Of a stretch of DNA of 64,000 nucleotides, positions 8,096-18,929 are shown in pieces. This DNA is from Paraburkholderia sp. BL23I1N1 (lineage in GTDB: Bacteria; Pseudomonadota; Gammaproteobacteria; Burkholderiales; Burkholderiaceae): the NCBI RefSeq assembly GCF_003610295.1, contig NZ_RAPV01000001.1, positions 4,278,001 through 4,342,000 of the forward strand. The letters run 5' to 3'. The position numbers and the translations under genes are program-made. The stretch's first letter is position 1. Each line of letters begins with the position of its first letter. The notes beneath the pieces are model-generated. The model searched no databases and had not been told where the DNA came from. It saw only the letters and a list, made by a program, of their open reading frames with translations.

Positions 8096-9811
8096 TTAGC
8101 ACGAGTCGCATCGAGCGACTTGCTGTGCTGGGCCGTTTTCTTCATTTCTCCATCGACGCGACGCGCTTCCCGAAATCACAAAACTTAGCGCTGCCAGCAC
8201 CCATACCCCAACGCCGCCGTATAGCATTACCCATCCAAACCCTTCGATGAGCGCGGCGTGAACGGCCGTTCCAGAAGGGTCGATCTGCGCCAGTGCGGGG
8301 ATTCCCTGTCTGACGGCTTCGGCATCGCCCGCAGCGATTTTTTCGGCGAGGTGCGCGAGCAAATCAGTGTCAATCGTCGACGGCAGTCTGGCCTTCAGGT
8401 GGAACAGAATGCCGGCGATTAATATCGCGCCCATCAACGCGATGTTGATCGCAAGCGTAATCATCCGCGCACTCATGTCGATGCCGGATGCCATGCCGGC
8501 TCGCTCCACCGGAACCGCACCCGTTGTCGTGTTAGTCACCGGCGTGTTGGTCAAGCCGAGTCCGGCGCCGGCGAGTATGCAACCGGGCAACATCGTCAGG
8601 GCGTCCGGATGCGCGACACTGCTGCCGTATTTCATCAACATGAAACCTAAGCCGATGATGAAGAGGCCACCAGGAATCGCGATTCCCGAGCCGTAGCGCA
8701 ACACGAGTCGCTCGCCAAGCGGAGGAAACAGCAGCGTCGGCAGCGTGTACGCAAGTAACGCCAACCCGGCAGTCACGCTGTCGTAGCCAAGGCCGATCTG
8801 GAAGTAGATCGGTATGTAAATCATGAAGGGCCAGAAACTGAAATTCATGCCCGCGGAACCCATCAGTGCACCCGAAAACTGCGGAATCCTGAATACCGAG
8901 AAATCGAACATCGGACGTGCGCTGAATTGCTCCGCGCAGATAAACGCCACGAAGGCGGCCACTGTCGCCAGGATAATGAAAATCGCGCGAGGGCTCGTGA
9001 AGCCAAGGTCCGAGCTCTGCGTGATGAAATACACGAGACCGAAAACTGCCAGCGAAAGCGTGACAATGCCGGCCACGTCGAGCGAGTGCGCGTGCGGATC
9101 GCGCGATTCCTGCACACCACCGAAAACCAGCCCCAAGGTGACGATGGCGAGTAGCGCGTGCACCCAGAAGACCCATTGCCATCCGGACACCGCCACGATC
9201 ATCCCGCCGATGATCGGTCCGAAACCTAAGCCAATGCCGAGAATGATGCCCCAGGCGCTGAACGCCCGTGCACGTTCCGGTCCCTCGTTGAACTGGTGCG
9301 ACAGCACGGCGACCTGGCAGATCAACATCGCGCCGCCGCTCGCGCCCTGCAACAAGCGCCCGACGATCAGCGTCGGCACACTCTGCGCAAGGCCGCAAAT
9401 CAATGAGGTCAGGCCGAACAGCGCGATGCCGATCACGAAAATCCGGCGGCGGCCAAATCGATCCGCCAGCGTGCCGGTCGCCATCAAGACCGTCGTCACC
9501 GCAAGCGTGTAGGCATTCATGATCCATTGCATACCCTTGAAGTCGCCATGCAAAACGCGCTCAAGAGTAGGCAGGATCACCGGCACGCTCGAAATTTCGA
9601 GGCCGAACATCAGTGAAGCGAGGCACACGGCGCCCAGCGCCATGGTGTTTTTGCTGAGGGAGAAGCGAGTCGTCGTTGGCGCGGGTTCGCGAGACGCGGC
9701 TCGGCCGGCGCGCGACTGTCGCTCGGTCGAACGATGGCCGGTCTGGGTCGTGGCAATGCTCGCGCTCGACGGTTCGTCGTGCTGTGGCGACGCGTTCCGA
9801 TATCTGGACAT
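8096..9811 (-). CDS. DHA2-family MFS drug/proton antiporter
   Basis: A 571-residue, 14-helix major facilitator protein. Motif A appears as GTLADRFGRRRIF between helices 2 and 3, and the antiporter-type GxxxGPxxGG region as GLGFGPIIGG. A 50-residue hydrophilic N-terminal extension precedes helix 1. The family exports drugs and other small molecules in exchange for protons. ATG at 9811 has a GAGGTGA ribosome site. It is divergent from a LysR regulator with a 128-base shared promoter region, so control by that regulator is likely. The last 25 residues are hydrophilic and the stop borders the repeat-like block, so the C-terminus may have been altered. Confidence 0.85.
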   Translation of the reverse strand: MSRYRNASPQHDEPSSASIATTQTGHRSTERQSRAGRAASREPAPTTTRFSLSKNTMALGAVCLASLMFGLEISSVPVILPTLERVLHGDFKGMQWIMNAYTLAVTTVLMATGTLADRFGRRRIFVIGIALFGLTSLICGLAQSVPTLIVGRLLQGASGGAMLICQVAVLSHQFNEGPERARAFSAWGIILGIGLGFGPIIGGMIVAVSGWQWVFWVHALLAIVTLGLVFGGVQESRDPHAHSLDVAGIVTLSLAVFGLVYFITQSSDLGFTSPRAIFIILATVAAFVAFICAEQFSARPMFDFSVFRIPQFSGALMGSAGMNFSFWPFMIYIPIYFQIGLGYDSVTAGLALLAYTLPTLLFPPLGERLVLRYGSGIAIPGGLFIIGLGFMLMKYGSSVAHPDALTMLPGCILAGAGLGLTNTPVTNTTTGAVPVERAGMASGIDMSARMITLAINIALMGAILIAGILFHLKARLPSTIDTDLLAHLAEKIAAGDAEAVRQGIPALAQIDPSGTAVHAALIEGFGWVMLYGGVGVWVLAALSFVISGSASRRWRNEENGPAQQVARCDSC

Positions 9812-9939
9812 AAGAATTCACCTCGATAGTCGGTGGCCTGAGCCACCAGAGAGTGGGTAATATAGAAGGGAATTACAGTCCCGATTGACGCTATTTGATC
9901 CCGGTAATGCGTCTCTGTGGGAACCAATGAGGCAAGCTT

Positions 9940-10881
9940 ATGAGCGACATTCTTGATGGCGTGACGACGTTCGTGCGCGTGGTCGAAACGGGCAGTTTTG
10001 CGTTGGCGGCGGAGCGCATGAACCTGACGCGCTCAGCCGTCGGCAAGGTGATCGTGCGGCTTGAAAAGCGCCTCGGCGTGCGCCTGCTTAACCGCACCAC
10101 GCGCAGCCAGAGTCTCACGGAGGACGGGCAAGCCTATTACGACCGCTGCGTGCGCGCGCTCGCCGAACTCGAGGCCGCCGAAGCCGATCTGGACTCGGGC
10201 CGGCGCGAACCCAAAGGGCGTTTGCGGGTGAGCGTGCCGCAAGCCTTCGGCCATCATTGTGTGGCGCCGGTGTTGCTCGGACTCGCGCGCAAACATCCTC
10301 AACTGAAGATCGATATTTCGATTACCGACCGCTTCGTGGATGTCGTGGAAGAGGGCTTCGATCTGGTCGTGCGGATCGGGCCGCTAGCCGATAGCGGGAG
10401 TCTCGTGGCGCGGCGGCTGGGTGTGCAGTACGCGAGTATCGGCGCCGCGCCTTCCTATCTCGCGCAACGCGGCAAACCCAGCAACGTGGATGAATTGCGC
10501 GGACACACGGTCATCACCTACACGCGGGCGGGCGTGGCGCAGCCGTGGGACGTGCTCGATATCGATGGGCAAATCCGCCGCGCGGAGGTCGAGCCGCAGC
10601 TCGGCTTCGACGACGTGCAGGGGATTGTCGATGCGGCGATCGCCGGATTTGGGCTGGCGTGGCTGCCGTGCTGGTTGCTGGCGCGTTACGTGCAAACGGG
10701 CCAGTTGGTGGCGGTGATGGAAAATTGCTTCCGGCCTTTGCAGGAGATCCACGTTGTGTGGCCGAAAAGCCGGTATCTGGCCTTGAAAACGCGCTGCGCG
10801 ATCGATGCGCTGGTGGCGGAGATTCCCACTATGGTCAGGGCGCCCGCGGTGGACGCCCCTCCACTTACGCGTCGTGCCTAG
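9940..10881 (+). CDS. LysR-family transcriptional regulator
   Basis: A 313-residue LysR-type protein. The N-terminal winged helix-turn-helix covers about residues 4-62 (GSFALAAERMNLTRSAVGK, RLLNRTTRS), followed by a substrate-binding domain that contains DLVVRIGPLADSGS. That pattern places it in the common subgroup regulating efflux or oxidoreductase genes. The ATG at 9940 has a GAGG ribosome site. It is divergent from the DHA2 pump gene, its probable target. The stop codon overlaps by four bases with the end of the convergent siderophore-receptor gene. Confidence 0.9.
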   Translation: MSDILDGVTTFVRVVETGSFALAAERMNLTRSAVGKVIVRLEKRLGVRLLNRTTRSQSLTEDGQAYYDRCVRALAELEAAEADLDSGRREPKGRLRVSVPQAFGHHCVAPVLLGLARKHPQLKIDISITDRFVDVVEEGFDLVVRIGPLADSGSLVARRLGVQYASIGAAPSYLAQRGKPSNVDELRGHTVITYTRAGVAQPWDVLDIDGQIRRAEVEPQLGFDDVQGIVDAAIAGFGLAWLPCWLLARYVQTGQLVAVMENCFRPLQEIHVVWPKSRYLALKTRCAIDALVAEIPTMVRAPAVDAPPLTRRA

Positions 10882-13067
10882 AATTGCAACGTGGCGCTAG
10901 CCACGGCAGTCCGTGTCGGCGAAGGCGCTACGTAATAGCCCCATGCCGTGGTCCAGTAACGGCGGTTGAACAGATTGTTGATCCCCGCCCGGAACGTCAC
11001 GTCTTTCCCGTCGATTTTCGTCTCGTAGCGGCCGCTCAGATCGTAAGTGACATAAGCCGGGACGAACTGCGAGTTATCCGCATTGACGGCCTGATTGCCG
11101 ACGTATTTTCCGCCGAACGCGAGCGTCAACGGACGCAGATACGAAGGGTTGTATTCAACACGTCCTGTCACGGTGAATCGCGGTGCGCCATATACGCGCT
11201 TGCCTTCAACGCTCACGTCGTCCACGTCGACCGCCTTCGCGTCGAGCCACATCACGCCGCCCATCACGCGCCATTCGCTCGTCAGCGCAAGCCAGCCGCT
11301 GGCATCGACGCCGGTATAGCGCTTCGTGCCGTCCCGCACGAAGATATTGGCCGAGTTCGTATAGTTGTAGCCCTGATCGACGCGGAACAGCGCAAGATTG
11401 GCACCCCACTTGCTGTGATCCGTCTTGAAGCCAACTTCGTACTGCTTGCTTTTAAGCGGACCGAACGTAGCAGGGTAATTGAGGTTGGTGTTCGAGGCCG
11501 AGCCGCCCTGTTCCAACGATTCGACATAGCTCGCATAGACCGTGGAGGACGGATCGGTCTTGAACATCAGCGCAAAGGTCGGCGTGACCGGATCCGCGCT
11601 GTATTGCGACGATACGGCGCCGCTCGGGGCGTACACGTGCTGGCGGTATTGCGTGTACCGCACGCCAACCAGCGCGGACAGGCGTGACGTGAACTGCACC
11701 GTGTCGCTCGCGTACACGGCAGCCTGTGTGGTGCGCTGCTGGCGGTACAGGTCGGAGCCGATGCTGACTTCGTCGTTGGTCAGCAAGGTGCTGCCGTACA
11801 GATTGCCGTTGCCGAGGAAGTACCCGCTATTCCAGCCCACGCTGTTGCTGTACTCGCTGGTTTGCGTCTCGAAGCCCGCGCCGACCACTACGTCGTGCTT
11901 GATGCTGCCGGTGTTGAATTTGCCCTGCACCATCGCGTCGACGTTCTGATAGAAGTAGCGCGTCATGGCCGCATAGAGCGTGTTCGAGTAGTTGCCCGCG
12001 TTGTCGGTCACGAACAGGAAGCTGTCCGAATTGGTGCGATTCTCCTTCGCAAAGCGGTACTTCACGCTCGCATGCCAGTTCTCGGAAAGGCGGTAATCGA
12101 GGCCCGTGCCGAATGAGGCCATCTCGGTCTGATAGTAGTTCTGCGGCTGCGTCAGCGCATGGGTGACGGTGCTCGCGTCGGGAATGCCGAGGCCGCTGCC
12201 GAACATCAGGCCGAATAGCGTGCCGTTGGTTTTGCGCTTCTGATAGAAGGCGTCGGCGCTAAAGATCAGGTCCGGCGTAATGCGGAAATCGAACGCCAGC
12301 GAAGCCACCTGGCGGCGCACATGCCCGTGATCTTCAGCCGTGTTGCCGTCTTCGTTGACGAGGTTCAGGCGGTAGCCGAAGCGGTTGTCGTTGCCGAAGC
12401 GGCCACCCAGGTCGACCGCCTCGCTGAACACACCGGCCGATTTGTAGCCGATCGAAATGCTGCGGTACGGGGTATCGGTTGGCCGTTTCAGCACGTAGTT
12501 GACGATGCCGCCCGGCGAGCCAAAGCCGTACATGAAGCCGGACAGGCCCTTGAGCAGTTCGACCTGCTCGAACGGTTCGAGCGAGAGATCGGTGTCCCAC
12601 GAGGGGAACGTCTGACCGTCCACCTTGATGCTGTTCAGCGTGTCGATCGGCATGCCGCGCACGGTGAACATCGAGTTTTCGCTGATCGCGTTCTCGCTGC
12701 TGACCGATACCGCCGGGTCGTACCTGAACAGATCGTTGGCGGTTGTCGCCATCAGGTCCTGCGCCTCGTCGCTCGTCACCACGTGCGTCGAGAACGGCGT
12801 GTCCACCTGCTTGCGCGAACCTAGCGCGCCGGCGCTGACGGTGTCGGCCTGATCCACGGCGGCGTCTTTCGTTGCCGAAACGCTCACGGCCGGCAGCGTG
12901 GCGGTGGCGTCGCTCGCCGCGGCCTGCGCCCACCCCGATGACGACAGCGTAGATAACGAAAGGCCGACGCTGACGAACAGCCCTGCACTGAGTAAAGACG
13001 GCGTACGGCGGCGGCCGTGCATGAACGTTGGCCGCGCTGGGCGGCCGGCGACAAAGAGTTTCTGCAT
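10878..13067 (-). CDS. TonB-dependent siderophore receptor
   Basis: An outer-membrane receptor of about 729 residues. After a basic leader and a signal peptide ending near SGWAQA comes a TonB-box-like LPAVSVSAT. The plug domain follows (about residues 65-180, with FTVRGMPIDTLNSIKVDG, VELLKGLSGFMYG and GGIVNYVLKRP). The rest is a 22-strand-type beta-barrel, closing with the family-typical C-terminal RYWTTAWGYY...ATLQF and a terminal Phe. It imports a ferric siderophore using TonB energy. Starts at GTG 13103, ATG 13067 and ATG 13022 are all possible. No siderophore synthesis or ABC genes adjoin, so it probably takes up a xenosiderophore. A Fur-like site lies upstream. Confidence 0.9.
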   Translation of the reverse strand: MQKLFVAGRPARPTFMHGRRRTPSLLSAGLFVSVGLSLSTLSSSGWAQAAASDATATLPAVSVSATKDAAVDQADTVSAGALGSRKQVDTPFSTHVVTSDEAQDLMATTANDLFRYDPAVSVSSENAISENSMFTVRGMPIDTLNSIKVDGQTFPSWDTDLSLEPFEQVELLKGLSGFMYGFGSPGGIVNYVLKRPTDTPYRSISIGYKSAGVFSEAVDLGGRFGNDNRFGYRLNLVNEDGNTAEDHGHVRRQVASLAFDFRITPDLIFSADAFYQKRKTNGTLFGLMFGSGLGIPDASTVTHALTQPQNYYQTEMASFGTGLDYRLSENWHASVKYRFAKENRTNSDSFLFVTDNAGNYSNTLYAAMTRYFYQNVDAMVQGKFNTGSIKHDVVVGAGFETQTSEYSNSVGWNSGYFLGNGNLYGSTLLTNDEVSIGSDLYRQQRTTQAAVYASDTVQFTSRLSALVGVRYTQYRQHVYAPSGAVSSQYSADPVTPTFALMFKTDPSSTVYASYVESLEQGGSASNTNLNYPATFGPLKSKQYEVGFKTDHSKWGANLALFRVDQGYNYTNSANIFVRDGTKRYTGVDASGWLALTSEWRVMGGVMWLDAKAVDVDDVSVEGKRVYGAPRFTVTGRVEYNPSYLRPLTLAFGGKYVGNQAVNADNSQFVPAYVTYDLSGRYETKIDGKDVTFRAGINNLFNRRYWTTAWGYYVAPSPTRTAVASATLQF

Positions 13068-15705
<2,638 letters not shown>

Positions 15706-15774
15706 TGGTCTAAATGAGGTGCTGAGGCTGTCGCTCCAGGTACCAAACCAGGCACGGAAATAAGCCGCAAGCAA

Positions 15775-15805
15775 GACGATGGCGCTCCTTAGGAGCGCCA
15801 TCGTC
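15775..15805 (+). terminator. Rho-independent terminator after icd
   Basis: A perfect 14-base stem (GACGATGGCGCTCC and its complement) with a three-base TTA loop, followed by GTTTC, 70 bases after the icd stop. It may also serve the convergent small gene at 15840. Confidence 0.85.
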
Positions 15806-15839
15806 GTTTCTGCGCGTACGTGGGCGGTCATACCGGCCC

Positions 15840-16067
15840 TCACACGTGAACGATTTCCCACTCGCTGAGTTTTTCAGGAATCTCGAGCGTCGACGTGTCG
15901 AGTTCGGTCAGCTGCGGGCAGCTCAGGCCGCGTGCGACTTCATCGGCTGCCTGTTCCGGGCAGGAAAATTCACCGAGCGTTTCGTTGCCGTAGGTTGCCT
16001 CCCAACCATCCTGGCCCGGCAAAATGTAGAACGCTCCCTGGGTCGATCCAAAGCGAAAGCCTTTCAT
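15840..16067 (-). CDS. Small conserved-looking hypothetical protein
   Basis: A 75-residue soluble protein starting MKGFRFGSTQGAFYILPG and containing GWEATYGNETLGEFSCPEQAADEVARG. The pattern suggests a compact beta-sheet domain followed by a helix. No transmembrane segment or catalytic motif is visible. The ATG at 16067 is well supported by a GGGAGA ribosome site; a TTG at 16088 is less likely. It is convergent with icd and shares the terminator region. The function is unknown. Confidence 0.7.
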   Translation of the reverse strand: MKGFRFGSTQGAFYILPGQDGWEATYGNETLGEFSCPEQAADEVARGLSCPQLTELDTSTLEIPEKLSEWEIVHV

Positions 16068-16475
16068 TTTTAGTCTCCCAATTGCCAATTAAAAACTGCG
16101 ATGCCGGGGCGGCTTCAGGTAGGGCGGGGGACTCACTGCAATTGCGTTTGCATCCCGTTTTTTGCTGCACCCTTTTCGCTGCGTCCTATGAAGCGTCGGC
16201 TCTTGTAAAAGAGTCTACGTCAGCGAGTTGCGCCGCAAGAGGTTGTTAGACGGTTCGTTCGATCAAAAAATATCGTTTAAAAATAAAGACTTGAAGTCGT
16301 CGTTTTACGATGTGCAACGTGGGGCGACATTGCGAAATGGCGAATTTGTGCCCCGCACCACGATTTTTTACGAAGCAAGGGCTCATGCCACATCGTGAAA
16401 TTTTGGCGTCCTGGCCAAATAGTGGGGCGTCACGCATTCGTAGGCGCCGAGAAACGGCGCGCATGATCGCTTGGC
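16068..16475. other. Intergenic region, no gene seen
   Basis: A 408-base stretch between two minus-strand genes. It includes an A/T-rich part around 16258-16290 and weak inverted repeats (for example GACTT/AAGTC), which could carry the promoter of the small gene at 16067. No tRNA, small-RNA terminator or credible ORF was found. Confidence 0.45.
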
Positions 16476-17282
16476 TCAGGGAAGAATCCGTTTCAGAAAA
16501 GCCAGCATCGCGTGGTTGAACTCTTCCGGCCGTTGCAGCGGGGCGAAATGGCTCACGCCCGGCAGAAGAACCAGCGCCGCGCCGGGAATGCTGCGGGCGA
16601 GATAGTCGGCGTGTTCCGGTTTGATGAACTCGTCGTGCTCGCTTTGCACGACCGCAACCGGCACACGGACCCCGGCCAGATCGTGCGCGGAGTAGTTGGG
16701 CTGGGTCCTCATCATTTCGCTGACCGCGCCGACAAACGCATCGAAGTTGTCCGGCGTGGCCGAGAGTTGCGCATAGTCTTTGGCATGCCTGGCGAAGCAC
16801 CGACTGATCACCGGTGTCGGCACGAATTCCTTCGTGCCGCTCGGGTCCATGTTGCAGCCGAAGAAAAACACGCCCGCAACCCGCTCCGGGGCTTGGCGAC
16901 CTAGCACCAGGGCGACGCACGCGCCGTCGCTCCAGCCCACCATCGCTGCCTGATCGAGTTGCAGCGTGTCCATCACGGCCAGCACGTCGGAGGCCATCAA
17001 CTCATACATATAGGGGCGCGCGTCGCGAGTGCTGCGACCATGGCCACGGCTGTCGATCAGCACCACGCGATGCCCCGCGCCGACCAGCGCCGGGACCTGA
17101 TTGCCCCAGTTGCCGCTGTGCCCCAGGCCGCCGTGCAGCAGAATCACCGGCGCGCCGGTTCCATAGGACGCATACCAGATGCGTGCCCCTTCGTGCTCGA
17201 CGTAGCCCTGGTCGTTCGGGACCGGCAGCGGGGTGGCGCCGTGGGCTTCGAAGTGGGTGAGGTCGTCGTCGTGGAATATCAT
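16476..17282 (-). CDS. Alpha/beta hydrolase
   Basis: A 268-residue cytoplasmic alpha/beta-hydrolase-fold enzyme. The oxyanion-hole motif is ILLHGGLGH, the nucleophile elbow GWSDGA supplies the serine, the acid is probably the Asp of QSEHDEF, and the catalytic His is in PGVSHFAPLQ. The family covers esterases, lactonases and C-C bond hydrolases. ATG at 17282 directly precedes a typical fold start. It is the last gene of the acyl-CoA dehydrogenase/acyl-CoA synthetase/MFS set, separated from the MFS gene by 125 bases. It may hydrolyse an ester or lactone substrate before import-linked degradation, which is inference. Confidence 0.85.
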   Translation of the reverse strand: MIFHDDDLTHFEAHGATPLPVPNDQGYVEHEGARIWYASYGTGAPVILLHGGLGHSGNWGNQVPALVGAGHRVVLIDSRGHGRSTRDARPYMYELMASDVLAVMDTLQLDQAAMVGWSDGACVALVLGRQAPERVAGVFFFGCNMDPSGTKEFVPTPVISRCFARHAKDYAQLSATPDNFDAFVGAVSEMMRTQPNYSAHDLAGVRVPVAVVQSEHDEFIKPEHADYLARSIPGAALVLLPGVSHFAPLQRPEEFNHAMLAFLKRILP

Positions 17283-17407
17283 GAGCGGCTCCGTCCTGAT
17301 GAATTCGACAGCGTAAGAATCCACCAGGTTGCCTACGTCGCGATCAGAAAATCTACAAAGCTACGAATTTTCGCGCCTGGACGACGGTTGGGCCGCGTCA
17401 ACACATC

Positions 17408-18808
17408 TCAGTGAGGCGTTTGCCCGAATCCGTGTTGCGCCGGCGCATTCGCATTCGAATGACCAGCCACCGCGGTATTCGACACGCTTTTCCCCGGAGC
17501 CGGAAACACCACCAGCATCAACACGACCCCGGCGAGCAGCACCACGGCCAATCCAATCAACCCATATTGCGCGCTGCCGGTCTGAGTCTTGACCCAGCCG
17601 ACGAACGCCGGACTCACGAAGCCGCCGGTACCGCCAAGACTCGTGATCATCGCGATGCCGCCCGCCGCCGAGGAGCGCGGCAGGAAGGTCTGCGGAATCG
17701 TCCAGAACACCACAAACGAGCCGTACGACGCAGCTGCCGCCAGCGCCAGTAACCCAACGCCGAGCGCGACGTTATGACCGGCGGCAGGCAGCAGCGCGAA
17801 CGCCAGAGCGGTCACGCAAGCGCTCGCCGTGATGTGCCAGCGCCGCTCCATGGTCCGGTCGGAACTGGCGCCCACCACGTAGGTGCCGAGCGCGGCCGCG
17901 ATGAAAACGAGTGCCGACAACAGTCCCACGTCCAGCACGTTGGCAACGCCCATGTCGCGGATGACCGTCGGTGCCCAGAATCCGATCGCGTTGAACGGCA
18001 TCATGACCGCGAAATAGACGAGCGCCGCCAAATACACGCGTGGGTTTGCGAGCGCGCCGCGCAGTCCGTTGAGATGACCGGTTTGTTTGGTTTTTTCATC
18101 GGCGGCGAGTTCACGCGACACCAGTGCTTTCTCGCGCGTGTCGAGCCAGTTCACGTCTTCTGGTTTGTCGCCGAGTGTCAGAAACGCGACGATTCCGAGC
18201 GTCACGGCCGGCACGCCTTCCAGAAGGAACAGCCACTGCCAGCCCGGCAAGCCGCCGACGCCGGCCAAGCGCGTCATGATGAACCCGGACATCGGCCCGC
18301 CGATGATGCCCGCTACCGCCGTCGCCATCATCAGAAATGCGGTCACGCGAGCGCGCCGCGCGCCGGGAAACCAGCAGCTCAGATAATAGATGATGCCGGG
18401 AAAGAAACCGGCTTCGGTCACGCCGAGCAGCAAGCGCATCGCGTAGAACTGCGTCGGCGTGCGTACGAACATCATCAGACTCGACACCAGCCCCCACGCG
18501 AACATGATGCGCAACAGCGTGCGGCGCGCGCAGATGCGCTGCATCCACAGATTGCTCGGGACTTCGAACAATACGTAGCCGATGAAGAAAAGCCCCGCGC
18601 CGAGGCCGTAAGTCGACTCCGAGAAGCCGAGGTCGTGCATGAACTGCAGCTTGGCGAAGGCGATATTGACGCGGTCGATATAGCTGATCACGTAGCAGAG
18701 GAACAGCAACGGAATCAGCCGGAAAAAGATCTTGCGATAAGTGCGTTCGACTTCGACGGGTGTGATGTCGTCGGTGATCGTAGTGCCTGAATGCGAATAG
18801 CCGTGCAT
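17408..18808 (-). CDS. MFS organic anion importer (ACS family)
   Basis: A 466-residue 12-helix transporter of the anion:cation symporter type. Typical signals are YIDRVNIAFAKLQFMHDLGFSE in helix 1 and the following loop, YVLFEVPSNLWMQR, and EAGFFPGIIYYLS in helix 4. Such proteins import organic acids such as phthalate, hexuronates, tartrate or glucarate with protons. It lies 121 bases downstream of the acyl-CoA synthetase gene on the same strand, so it probably brings in the acid that the synthetase activates. Regulation by the divergent IclR protein at the head of the cluster is likely. Confidence 0.85.
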   Translation of the reverse strand: MHGYSHSGTTITDDITPVEVERTYRKIFFRLIPLLFLCYVISYIDRVNIAFAKLQFMHDLGFSESTYGLGAGLFFIGYVLFEVPSNLWMQRICARRTLLRIMFAWGLVSSLMMFVRTPTQFYAMRLLLGVTEAGFFPGIIYYLSCWFPGARRARVTAFLMMATAVAGIIGGPMSGFIMTRLAGVGGLPGWQWLFLLEGVPAVTLGIVAFLTLGDKPEDVNWLDTREKALVSRELAADEKTKQTGHLNGLRGALANPRVYLAALVYFAVMMPFNAIGFWAPTVIRDMGVANVLDVGLLSALVFIAAALGTYVVGASSDRTMERRWHITASACVTALAFALLPAAGHNVALGVGLLALAAAASYGSFVVFWTIPQTFLPRSSAAGGIAMITSLGGTGGFVSPAFVGWVKTQTGSAQYGLIGLAVVLLAGVVLMLVVFPAPGKSVSNTAVAGHSNANAPAQHGFGQTPH

Positions 18809-18929
18809 GATGGTCTCGCGAAGAATGCCAGCTGCGGAGAGCGTCGCTGCGCGCGATGCGCTTTTAGCGCGGGTAAGTAGCGCGGTGAATCAGCGACGTC
18901 CGGTCTCAAAGCGGCCTGGCACCGCTGTA